A DNA stretch of 20,352 bases, taken from the NCBI GenBank assembly GCA_000432335.1, contig HF995395.1:51071-71422 (forward strand), given 5' to 3'. The stretch's first letter is position 1; each line of letters begins with the position of its first letter. Below, piece after piece: positions 6,496 through 13,271 of this stretch. The translations under genes were made by a program, and so were the position numbers. Below the pieces are notes generated by a model. It searched no databases. It was not told the DNA's origin and saw only the letters and a program-made list of their open reading frames with translations. Source of the DNA: Firmicutes bacterium CAG:646. GTDB lineage: Bacteria; Bacillota; Clostridia; Lachnospirales; Lachnospiraceae.

Positions 6496-6511
6496 GACGG
6501 CAGATGCCGTC
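6496..6511 (+). other. Short leader hairpin
   Basis: GACGGC (6496-6501) and GCCGTC (6506-6511) form a perfect 6-bp stem with an AGAT loop in the 5' leader of the downstream gene, about 20 bases before the AGGA ribosome binding site at 6532-6535. There is no T-run, so it is not a terminator. I do not recognise a known riboswitch in this leader. Confidence 0.4.
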
Positions 6512-6542
6512 AGGACAACCGAAGAAAGAATAGGATATACAT

Positions 6543-8576
6543 ATGAAAAGAAAATTAGTGATGAAGCTTTTGGCAGGTTGCCTTAGTGTGACAATGCTTT
6601 CTCCGTTCTCCGTTTGGGCGGCAGAGCCGTCTCAGGAAAATGAGATGGCAGTGCAGGCAGAACAGGGAGTTCAGGAAAAAATAGAAGCGCCACAGCCGGA
6701 GGAGGAACCAGAGCAGGAAGGAAAGAAAACGGAGGATTCGGCGGTTTTACAGGAACAGCAGCCGGAATCAGAGGTTTCTCAGAACGTGGAAGAGAAAACG
6801 CAGTCTGAACAGCAGCCGGAAGAGAAATTTGGATGGGAGATCAGGGAGGGGCGCTGGACCTATACGTTTCAGGATGGAACAACTCCCAAAGAATCTTTTG
6901 AAGAGATTGAGGATGAAATCTATTATTTTGATGAAGAAGGCTGGATGGTCACGCAATGGCAGAAGATTCAGGGGCAGTGGTATTATTTTAATGACAGAGG
7001 ACATATGCTCACAGGCTGGCAGTATCTGGGCGGCAGTTGGTACTATCTGGATGCGAAAGGAAAGATGTTGACCGGCTGGCAGCAGCTGAACGGCAGTTGG
7101 TATTACCTGGATAGCAGCGGTCGTATGCTCACAGGCTGGAATTGGATGAATGGCAAATGCTATTATCTGAAAGATTCAGGAGCGATGGCAGCAGATACCT
7201 GGATCGATGGGTATTATGTGGATAAAAGCGGAGCATGGATTCCGGGAAAGATAAAAGAAGAGCAGCAGTCAGGCTGGATTCTTGATGGAAACCGTTGGTG
7301 GTATCGTCATGCAGATGGCAGTTACACAAAATCGGACTGGGAAATGATTGACGGCAAATGGTATTATTTTGATCCGGCAGGCTGGATGACTACGGGTTGG
7401 CAATTAGTAAAGGGAAGCTGGTATTACCTGAGCGGAAGCGGAGAGATGCTTACCGGCTGGCAGTTGGTAAAAGGAAGCTGGTACTATCTGGACGGAAGCG
7501 GAGCGATGCTTACGGGCTGGCAATACATTGGAGATAAGTGGTATTATCTGAGTGGAAGCGGAGCAATGCTTACTGGCTGGCAATTCATCGGCGGCAAATG
7601 GTACTATTTGGAAAGTTCAGGCGCCATGGCGTCCGATACCTGGATCGGAGAGTACTATGTGAATGCCAGCGGAGTGTGGGAAGAAGGAAAGCAATCCACC
7701 GGCTGGCAACAGTCTAACGGACGTTGGTATTACATAAATACAGATGGTTCCAGAGCAAAATCTACATGGAAAAATATTGATGGTTCCGATTATTATTTTG
7801 ATGCGGACGGCTGGATGGTGACTGGCTGGCTGAAGCTGGGAAAGAACTATTACTATTTAAAAGAAAATGGTGCGAAGGCTGTGGATTACTGGGTGGGAAC
7901 CACAGGAGTAGGCGGCTATTATATCAATAAGTATGGCGTTATGGTAGCTGATTCTACTTACAGCGTTGGAGATACCATTTATAGTTTTGATTCCAATGGA
8001 CTTTGTACAGGAAAAGAGGAGCGGTATGTCCGGGTAAAAGACAAAAATGGAAGAACTTATAAGGTAGAAAAGCAGTTTCAGACAGACCCGCAGGTGGGTG
8101 TGGATGTGACGGAAGATGAATTTTTGGCGGCGGCAGTGTATGCGGAAGCAGGAAATCAGGGAATGCCGGGAATGACTGGTGTTGCCCTGGTTATGCTGAA
8201 TAGGATGAATACCACCAGAGAAGGGGCGGCGAGCCCTTATCCGTCCCAGGCAAATATTATGATTTACCAGGCGCAGCAGTTTGAAGTGGCAAGAAATGGC
8301 GCTTTGAAGAAATATTTGAAAGACATTGACAGTTCCTATCTGAAGAATGCCAAAGCCGCTGTAAGTGAAGCGCGAAAAATTATCGATGCTTATAACGAAA
8401 AAGGGACGCCCCGTCAGGTGGAAGGACTGACCATGCCAGAAGGAAAAACAGATTTTAATTATATGGGATTTATGACGCCAAAAGCATTTGAAAATGCGAA
8501 TCTGGATTGGGAAAAGACAGAGGCGTTTACCTATATGAACACTACATTTTACACCACATGGATTAAGAAACGTTGA
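6543..8576 (+). CDS. Secreted cell-wall-binding repeat protein with C-terminal SleB/CwlJ-like cell wall hydrolase domain
   Basis: The 677-residue protein begins with a signal peptide (MKRKLVMKLL, hydrophobic core, likely cleavage after VWA at residue 26). A Glu/Gln/Pro-rich linker runs to about residue 95. Residues 97-495 are aromatic cell-wall-binding repeats of about 20 residues (GWQYLGGSWYYLDAKGKMLT type), arranged in three larger blocks. From about 520 a Hydrolase_2 (SleB) domain follows: DEFLAAAVYAEAGNQGMPGMTGVALVMLNRM, with Glu535 in YAEAG as the likely catalytic acid by analogy with SleB-type lytic enzymes. The repeats should tether it to choline- or teichoic-acid-type wall polymers and the C-terminal domain should cut peptidoglycan. 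It could serve wall turnover or a spore-related step. The latter is suggested only by the nearby spoIVA; the promoter is vegetative in type. The ATG follows AGGA by seven bases. Confidence 0.88.
   Translation: MKRKLVMKLLAGCLSVTMLSPFSVWAAEPSQENEMAVQAEQGVQEKIEAPQPEEEPEQEGKKTEDSAVLQEQQPESEVSQNVEEKTQSEQQPEEKFGWEIREGRWTYTFQDGTTPKESFEEIEDEIYYFDEEGWMVTQWQKIQGQWYYFNDRGHMLTGWQYLGGSWYYLDAKGKMLTGWQQLNGSWYYLDSSGRMLTGWNWMNGKCYYLKDSGAMAADTWIDGYYVDKSGAWIPGKIKEEQQSGWILDGNRWWYRHADGSYTKSDWEMIDGKWYYFDPAGWMTTGWQLVKGSWYYLSGSGEMLTGWQLVKGSWYYLDGSGAMLTGWQYIGDKWYYLSGSGAMLTGWQFIGGKWYYLESSGAMASDTWIGEYYVNASGVWEEGKQSTGWQQSNGRWYYINTDGSRAKSTWKNIDGSDYYFDADGWMVTGWLKLGKNYYYLKENGAKAVDYWVGTTGVGGYYINKYGVMVADSTYSVGDTIYSFDSNGLCTGKEERYVRVKDKNGRTYKVEKQFQTDPQVGVDVTEDEFLAAAVYAEAGNQGMPGMTGVALVMLNRMNTTREGAASPYPSQANIMIYQAQQFEVARNGALKKYLKDIDSSYLKNAKAAVSEARKIIDAYNEKGTPRQVEGLTMPEGKTDFNYMGFMTPKAFENANLDWEKTEAFTYMNTTFYTTWIKKR
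6831..8027 (+). repeat. In-gene tandem cell-wall-binding repeats in three super-blocks
   Basis: Protein residues about 97-243, 244-386 and 387-495 are three blocks with the same plan. Each opens with a GW...RWxY start, then a DG(S/T) turn, then YYFDxxGWM, then units of the TGWQ...G.WYYL...G.ML kind. Blocks one and two have three to four such units and close with a D.W.G.YYV..SG.W..GK cap; block three is shorter, with a varied cap. At DNA level the units give a period of about 60 bp, clearest between 7000 and 7620. Confidence 0.85.
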
Positions 8577-8597
8577 GGAATAGTTACGATTCTTGAA

Positions 8598-8626
8598 TTG
8601 ACAGTTCCTCGGAAAAAGCTTATAAT
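8598..8626 (+). promoter_or_regulatory. Consensus sigma-A promoter of the cobalamin operon
   Basis: TTGACA (8598-8603) and TATAAT (8621-8626) are both exact, with a 17-bp spacer. Transcription would start about 8633, ten bases before the riboswitch P1 stem. Such a strong promoter suits an operon controlled by transcription attenuation rather than by initiation. Confidence 0.88.
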
Positions 8627-8642
8627 GTTACCGTGAATTTAA

Positions 8643-8755
8643 CAAATACAGACTCAGGGAAACAGGTGGGATTCCTGTGCAAGTCCGTTACTGTAAAAGC
8701 CAGATTGCTGACTGTATTTGATTATAAAGTTTTGCGGCAACCGAAGCTTTATAAT
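8643..8755 (+). promoter_or_regulatory. Cobalamin riboswitch: compact aptamer plus expression-platform hairpin
   Basis: P1 is a 9-bp helix, CAAATACAG (8643-8651) with CTGTATTTG (8712-8720). Inside are cobalamin aptamer signatures: CAGGGAAACAGGTGGGATTC, a hairpin ACAGG/CCTGT (8662-8666/8674-8678), GCAAGTCCGTTACTGTAA, and a B12-box-like AAGCCAGATTGCTGAC (8697-8712). A long hairpin follows: 8721-8734 pairs with 8742-8755 around the loop CGGCAAC (8735-8741), in the position of the P13 element. The peripheral region usual between the ACTGT and GCCAG segments is missing, so the aptamer is unusually small. In this family cobalamin binding shuts down transcription or translation; here the adjacent terminator points to transcription control of cbiD and the genes after it. 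Confidence 0.88.
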
Positions 8756-8763
8756 AGAACATC

Positions 8764-8795
8764 AAAGCCGTTGTCTTTCGGGACAGCGGCTTTTG
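8764..8795 (+). terminator. Intrinsic terminator of the cobalamin riboswitch
   Basis: AAAGCCGTTGTC (8764-8775) and GACAGCGGCTTT (8782-8793) form a 12-bp stem with one G-U pair and a TTTCGG loop, followed by a short T-rich tail (TTTTGT). It lies between the riboswitch hairpin and cbiD. The loop and 3' strand of the upstream hairpin (8736-8750) are complementary to its left arm, so an alternative antiterminator can form. Confidence 0.88.
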
Positions 8796-8826
8796 TCGTA
8801 AAAAGGGATGTGGAGGAATACAGAAG

Positions 8827-10002
8827 ATGGAGCATCAGACAGGTCTGGAGATGTACTGTATCGTAGATGAAAAAAATAAGAAATTGAGATATGGGTATAC
8901 GACAGGATCCTGTGCGGCGGCGGCGGCGCAGGCGGCTGTCCGCATGCTTTTGTCCGGTGAGAAAACGGAAGAGGTAGCGCTTCAGACGCCAAAGGGGATT
9001 CTTCTCCATTTGCTGATCGAGGAGATTCAGATGAGCCGGGAGGAAGTCGTCTGCGCAGTTAAAAAGGATGGCGGCGATGACCCGGATGTAACGCATGGAA
9101 TTTTTGTGTATGCCCGGGTGAAAAAAAGCAAAGAACCGGGTGTCCATCTGGATGGAGGAATCGGTGTGGGACGTGTGACCCGTCCGGGGTTGGAACAGCC
9201 GGTGGGAGCTGCGGCGATCAATCGGGTGCCCAGAAAGATGATCCGGGAAAATGTAGAGCAGGTATGTAGCCAGTACGGCTATACCGGAGGAATCGATGTG
9301 GTGATCGAGATTCCGGAAGGAGTGGAGATTGGGAAAAAGACGTTCAATCCCCGCCTGGGAATCGTGGGAGGCATTTCCGTATTGGGAACCAGCGGAATCG
9401 TAATTCCCATGAGCGAAGCGGCATTGGTAGCCAGTATTCGTTTGGAAATGGAGATGCTGGTGAAAAACGGAGCAAAGTATCTGGTGATCACTCCGGGAAA
9501 TTATGGACAGGCATTTTCCAGAGAATCCATGGATATTGATCTGACATATTCCATGAAATGCAGCAACTACGTGGGAGAGACGCTGGATATGGCCCGGGAA
9601 ATGGGCGTAAAAGGTATCCTTTTTATTGCTCACATAGGAAAATTCATCAAAGTGGCTGGGGGGATTATGAATACCCATTCCCGCAATGGAGACAGCCGGG
9701 CGGAGCTGATGGGGGCAAATGCCCTGCGGGCAGGAGCCAGCGTGGAGACGGTGAAAGAAATTCTGGATTCCATAACCACAGAGCAGAGCATCGATATTCT
9801 GATCCGGGATCATTGTCTGGAATCTACTATGGAAGAAGTGCTGCGCCGGGCAGCATATTATCTGGAAAAACGGGCGGGAGACCAACTGAAGGTGGGCGCC
9901 GTTTTATTTTCCAGTGTTCATGGAAAGCTGGGACAGACAGCCTCCGTGGAGGAATTATGCACCCGTATCCGGGAAGAAAAGAACGACAGAGAAGGAGAAT
10001 AA
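8827..10002 (+). CDS. cbiD: Cobalt-precorrin-5B (C1)-methyltransferase CbiD
   Basis: The 391-residue protein has the CbiD signature KLRYGYTTGSCAAAAAQAAV from about residue 19, followed by conserved stretches VKKDGGDDPDVTHG, GGIGVGRVTRPGLEQPVGAAAINRVPR and LVITPGNYG, and KVAGGIMNTHSR near the C-terminus. CbiD methylates C1 of cobalt-precorrin-5B to give cobalt-precorrin-6A and is specific to the anaerobic, early-cobalt route. It is the first gene after the riboswitch. GGAGGA at 8812-8817 precedes the ATG by nine bases. A second in-frame ATG at 8851 would also be possible, but its spacing to a ribosome binding site is worse. cbiL follows after 4 bp. Confidence 0.96.
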   Translation: MEHQTGLEMYCIVDEKNKKLRYGYTTGSCAAAAAQAAVRMLLSGEKTEEVALQTPKGILLHLLIEEIQMSREEVVCAVKKDGGDDPDVTHGIFVYARVKKSKEPGVHLDGGIGVGRVTRPGLEQPVGAAAINRVPRKMIRENVEQVCSQYGYTGGIDVVIEIPEGVEIGKKTFNPRLGIVGGISVLGTSGIVIPMSEAALVASIRLEMEMLVKNGAKYLVITPGNYGQAFSRESMDIDLTYSMKCSNYVGETLDMAREMGVKGILFIAHIGKFIKVAGGIMNTHSRNGDSRAELMGANALRAGASVETVKEILDSITTEQSIDILIRDHCLESTMEEVLRRAAYYLEKRAGDQLKVGAVLFSSVHGKLGQTASVEELCTRIREEKNDREGE

Positions 10003-10006
10003 TAAA

Positions 10007-10699
10007 ATGCAGGGAAAATTATATGGACTTGGGGTGGGACCGGGAGATCCGGAGCTTCTCACCATCAAGGCGCTGCGGCTGATCCGGGAAAATGAAGTGA
10101 TTGCAGTGCCGGGAAATGATATTTATAAAAGTGTGGCTTATCAGATTGTGAAAGGCGTATATGAGGAATTGGACAGTAAGAAGCTGATTCCGGTGGCTAT
10201 GCCTATGACGAAGGATAAAGCAGTGTTGGAAGCAAATCATCAGAAGGCGGCAGATGATGTGGAAACGTATCTGAAACAGGGAAAAAATGTGGTATTCCTT
10301 ACTTTGGGAGATCCTACCGTCTATTCTACTTATCTGTATGTACATAAAAGAATTCTGGATCGCGGTTATGAAGCGGAGATTGTAAGCGGTATTACTTCTT
10401 TTTGCGCGGTAGCGGCAAGATTGAATATGGGACTGGTGGAAATGGCAGAGCCTCTCCATGTGATCCCTGCAACTTATAAGGCATCCCAGATGGATGAGAT
10501 TCTTGCCATGCCCGGGACAAAAGTATTGATGAAGACCGGAAAGAAAATGAAAGAAGTAAAAGAAAGTATTCTGCGCAGCGGACAAAAGGCAGTGATGATC
10601 GAAAATTGTGGAATGCGGGAAGAGAAGATTTACATGACCGCAGAGGAGATTCCCGAGACAGCCGGGTATTATTCCCTGATTATCGTGAAAGAGAAATAA
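10007..10699 (+). CDS. cbiL: Cobalt-precorrin-2 C20-methyltransferase CbiL
   Basis: The 230-residue product is a tetrapyrrole methylase of the CbiL/CobI type. It opens MQGKLYGLGVGPGDPELLTIKALRLI and has VVFLTLGDPTVYSTYLYV (about 91-108) and IVSGITSFCAVAARL, the conserved S-adenosylmethionine-binding segments. It methylates C20 of cobalt-factor II or cobalt-precorrin-2, the first dedicated methylation after cobalt insertion. The ATG at 10007 is preferred over a longer reading from 9914, because the extension overlaps cbiD in another frame and is not family-like. The ribosome binding site GGAG lies at the end of cbiD, which suggests translational coupling. Confidence 0.95.
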   Translation: MQGKLYGLGVGPGDPELLTIKALRLIRENEVIAVPGNDIYKSVAYQIVKGVYEELDSKKLIPVAMPMTKDKAVLEANHQKAADDVETYLKQGKNVVFLTLGDPTVYSTYLYVHKRILDRGYEAEIVSGITSFCAVAARLNMGLVEMAEPLHVIPATYKASQMDEILAMPGTKVLMKTGKKMKEVKESILRSGQKAVMIENCGMREEKIYMTAEEIPETAGYYSLIIVKEK

Positions 10700-10711
10700 A
10701 GGAGAGAAGAT

Positions 10712-11470
10712 ATGGTTCATTTTGTAGGAGCAGGTTCCGGAGCGCCGGATCTGATAACACTGAGAGGAAAAAAATTTCTGGAAGAGGCGGATGTGATCAT
10801 CTATGCAGGTTCTTTGGTAAATCCGCAGCTTCTGGACTATGCAAAGCAGGATTGTAAGATCTACAACAGCGCAAAAATGACATTGGAAGAAGTGCTGGAA
10901 GTGATGTTTGAGGCAGAGGAAAAAGGAAGGACTACGGTACGGCTTCATACGGGCGATCCGTCCCTTTACGGGGCGATCCGGGAACAGATGGATGTGCTGG
11001 AAGAAAAGAAGATTCCTTTTGATTATTGCCCGGGGGTCAGTTCTTTTTGTGGAGCGGCCAGCGCTTTGAATCTGGAATATACCCTTCCGGATGTATCTCA
11101 GAGTGTGATCATTACCCGAATGGCAGGAAGAACGCCGGTTCCTGAAAAGGAAAGTATTGAATCTTTTGCGGCGCATCAGGCTACCATGGTAGTATTCTTA
11201 AGTACGGGAATGCTGGAAGAATTGAGTCGGAGACTGATCGAAGGCGGTTATCAGGCGGATACTCCGGCGGCTATTGTATACAAGGCAACCTGGGAAGATG
11301 AAAAAACATTTGTGTGTACCGTAGGAACGTTGGCGGAAACCGCAAGAAAGAACCAGATTACCAAGACAGCTCTGATGATCATCGGGGATGTGGTGTCCCA
11401 CAGTCATTATAATCGGTCGGAATTGTATAATCCGGCGTTTACGACAGAATTTCGGGAAGCTACCAAATAA
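10712..11470 (+). CDS. cbiF: Cobalt-precorrin-4 C11-methyltransferase CbiF
   Basis: The 252-residue protein begins MVHFVGAGSGAPDLITLRGKKFLEEADVIIYAGSLV, the classic CbiF/CobM start. It carries RLHTGDPSLYGAIREQMD and CPGVSSFCGAASALN, the loops that bind S-adenosylmethionine, and later AIVYKATWEDEK. It adds a methyl group at C11 of cobalt-precorrin-4 to make cobalt-precorrin-5A, the substrate of CbiG encoded next. GGAG precedes the ATG, and the gene starts 12 bp after cbiL. Length and motifs are normal and no anomalies are seen. Confidence 0.96.
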   Translation: MVHFVGAGSGAPDLITLRGKKFLEEADVIIYAGSLVNPQLLDYAKQDCKIYNSAKMTLEEVLEVMFEAEEKGRTTVRLHTGDPSLYGAIREQMDVLEEKKIPFDYCPGVSSFCGAASALNLEYTLPDVSQSVIITRMAGRTPVPEKESIESFAAHQATMVVFLSTGMLEELSRRLIEGGYQADTPAAIVYKATWEDEKTFVCTVGTLAETARKNQITKTALMIIGDVVSHSHYNRSELYNPAFTTEFREATK

Positions 11471-11482
11471 AGGAAATGAACG

Positions 11483-12547
11483 ATGAAGCTTGCAGTGATA
11501 GGATTTACCCCCAATGGATTAAAGCTGGAAAAGAGACTCCGCCCGGTTTTAGAGGAGGCAGGTCATCAGGTTCAGTTTTTTATAAAGAGTAAATATATAG
11601 AGCCGAAAGAGACGGAGGGAGAGGCTGCCATCGTTTCTGAAAATCTGAAAGAATGGGCAGAGAAATGGATTCCCCGGGAGGACGGTATTTTGTTTATCGG
11701 CGCTGCCGGGATTGCGGTGCGGACGATGGTTCCCTTTGTGGAAAGTAAGCGGACTGATCCCGCTGTTTTAGTTCTGGATGAAAAGGGACAGTTTGTGATT
11801 TCTCTTTTGTCCGGACATCTGGGAGGGGCTAATGAGTTGGCTAATGCTATTGCAGAAAAAATCGGCGCCATTCCGGTGATCACCACGGCAACCGATGTGA
11901 ATCAGAAGTTTGCAGTAGATGTATTTGCAAAGAATAATGAGCTTTGGATCAGCGATATGCGGCTGGCAAAAGAGGTATCCGCCCGGATCTTAAGGGGAGA
12001 ACGGCTGAAGGCGGGAGCCGGCGCAGGCTATTGCGAGGGCAGTCATGCAAAACCTTACAAAGAATTACTTTTTGAGAAAAAAGACAGTCCCGATGGAGTG
12101 CGGGGGACTTTCTGGATTCAAATAGAAGAAGGGCAGATTCTTCACCTGATACCGAAAAACAAGATTTTGGGTGTGGGATGCAGAAAAGGAACTTCCATGG
12201 AACATATAGAGAGAATTGTAAAAGAAGTTCTGGAAGAAAACAAAATTCTGCCTCTCGGGATTCGGAAAATGACGAGTATCGATCTGAAAAAAGAAGAGCC
12301 GGGGCTTACGGAATTTTCTCAAAAATGGAACTTGCCTTTTGAAACTTTTACCAGTGAACAACTGCAGAAGGCGGAGGGAGATTTTTCCGCCTCCGTTTTT
12401 GTCAGCAAGATCACCGGAGTAGATAACGTGTGTGAGCGGAGCGCCATACTGGGAAGCATAGGAGGCGTTCTGCTTATAAAAAAACAGGTGCGGGATGGAG
12501 TGACCATTGCCTGCGCGCAGGAAGAATGGAGTGTGGAATTTGAATAA
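11483..12547 (+). CDS. cbiG: Cobalt-precorrin-5A hydrolase CbiG
   Basis: The 354-residue protein has both expected parts. The N-terminal and middle domains carry GILFIGAAGIAVRTMVPF (68-85), SLLSGHLGGANELA (107-120) and ITTATDVN. The C-terminal CbiG domain starts near LGVGCRKGTSMEHI and continues with IRKMTSIDLKKEEPGL and the final GGVLLIKKQVRDGVTIA. CbiG opens the delta-lactone and releases the C20 carbon as acetaldehyde, the ring-contraction step that defines the anaerobic route. It uses the AAGGAAATG region 12 bp after cbiF. Its 3' end overlaps the TTG start of cbiH by 8 bp. An A7 run near 12478 is intact in frame. Confidence 0.95.
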   Translation: MKLAVIGFTPNGLKLEKRLRPVLEEAGHQVQFFIKSKYIEPKETEGEAAIVSENLKEWAEKWIPREDGILFIGAAGIAVRTMVPFVESKRTDPAVLVLDEKGQFVISLLSGHLGGANELANAIAEKIGAIPVITTATDVNQKFAVDVFAKNNELWISDMRLAKEVSARILRGERLKAGAGAGYCEGSHAKPYKELLFEKKDSPDGVRGTFWIQIEEGQILHLIPKNKILGVGCRKGTSMEHIERIVKEVLEENKILPLGIRKMTSIDLKKEEPGLTEFSQKWNLPFETFTSEQLQKAEGDFSASVFVSKITGVDNVCERSAILGSIGGVLLIKKQVRDGVTIACAQEEWSVEFE

Positions 12548-13271
12548 ATTATATGTGATCGGGATTGGTCCCGGAGAGTACGAACAGATGACGCTGAAAG
12601 CAATTCATGCGATGGAAAAGAGCGATGTGATCATTGGATATACCGTATACGTGGATCTGGTGAGAGAACATTTTCCGGGGAAAGAATTTCTTACGACCCC
12701 GATGAAAAAAGAAGTAGACCGGTGTGTGATGGCTTTTGAGGAAGCTTTGTCAGGAAAGACTGTTTCCATGATCTGCAGTGGAGATGCCGGTGTCTATGGC
12801 ATGGCGGGGCTGATGTATGAAGTAGGGGTGAATTATCCTCAGGTGGAACTGGAGATTATTCCCGGTGTGACTGCGGCGACAGGCGGAGCGGCAGTTCTTG
12901 GAGCGCCGCTGATCCATGATTTTTGTCTTATCAGTCTGAGCGATCTGCTCACTCCCTGGGAAAAGATTGAGGCGCGTCTTCTGGCGGCAGCGCAGGCAGA
13001 TTTTGTGGTATGCCTCTACAATCCGTCCAGTAAAAAGCGTCACGATTATCTTCAGAAAGCGTGCGATCTTATGATGCAGTACAAAAAAGAAGATACCGTA
13101 TGCGGAATCGTAAGTTATATTGGCAGAGAAGGAGAATCCTGTAAGGTTATGACTTTAAAGGAACTGCGGGACACGCCGGTAGATATGTTTACCACGGTCT
13201 GGGTGGGAAATTCCCAGACAAAAGAAGTTCATGGGAAGATGGTAACGCCGAGAGGATACAAAAATGTATGA
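12540..13271 (+). CDS. cbiH: Cobalt-precorrin-3 C17-methyltransferase CbiH
   Basis: From a TTG start the product has 243 residues and opens MNKLYVIGIGPGEYEQMTLKA, as CbiH/CobJ proteins do. It has MICSGDAGVYGMAGLMYEV, IIPGVTAATGGAAVLGAPLIHDF and VCLYNPSSKKRHDYL, all conserved. It methylates C17 of cobalt-precorrin-3 and forms the delta-lactone intermediate that leads to ring contraction. TTG at 12540 is preferred because GGAG at 12528-12531 is eight bases upstream and it gives the usual N-terminus. GTG at 12531 is the main alternative. It overlaps cbiG by 8 bp and the following fusion gene by 8 bp, consistent with coupled translation. Confidence 0.95.
   Translation: MNKLYVIGIGPGEYEQMTLKAIHAMEKSDVIIGYTVYVDLVREHFPGKEFLTTPMKKEVDRCVMAFEEALSGKTVSMICSGDAGVYGMAGLMYEVGVNYPQVELEIIPGVTAATGGAAVLGAPLIHDFCLISLSDLLTPWEKIEARLLAAAQADFVVCLYNPSSKKRHDYLQKACDLMMQYKKEDTVCGIVSYIGREGESCKVMTLKELRDTPVDMFTTVWVGNSQTKEVHGKMVTPRGYKNV

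Noticed and set aside
7000..7620. Periodic 60-bp repeats that might suggest a CRISPR array or satellite
   Set aside because: The repeats are in frame, degenerate at third positions, contiguous without spacers, and encode cell-wall-binding units.
8575..8610. GAGGAA/TTCCTC inverted repeat as a terminator for the hydrolase gene
   Set aside because: Only 6-bp arms with a 24-base loop, no T-run, and it overlaps the -35 of the cobalamin promoter. It is probably chance.
8749..9885. A 378-codon open frame on the minus strand across cbiD
   Set aside because: It lies antisense to a clear cbiD and its translation, rich in His, Ser and Phe, resembles no family. It is a shadow of codon bias.
10019..11176. 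A 385-codon minus-strand frame across cbiL and cbiF
   Set aside because: It is antisense to two well-supported methyltransferases, with low-complexity composition and no ribosome binding site or family motifs.
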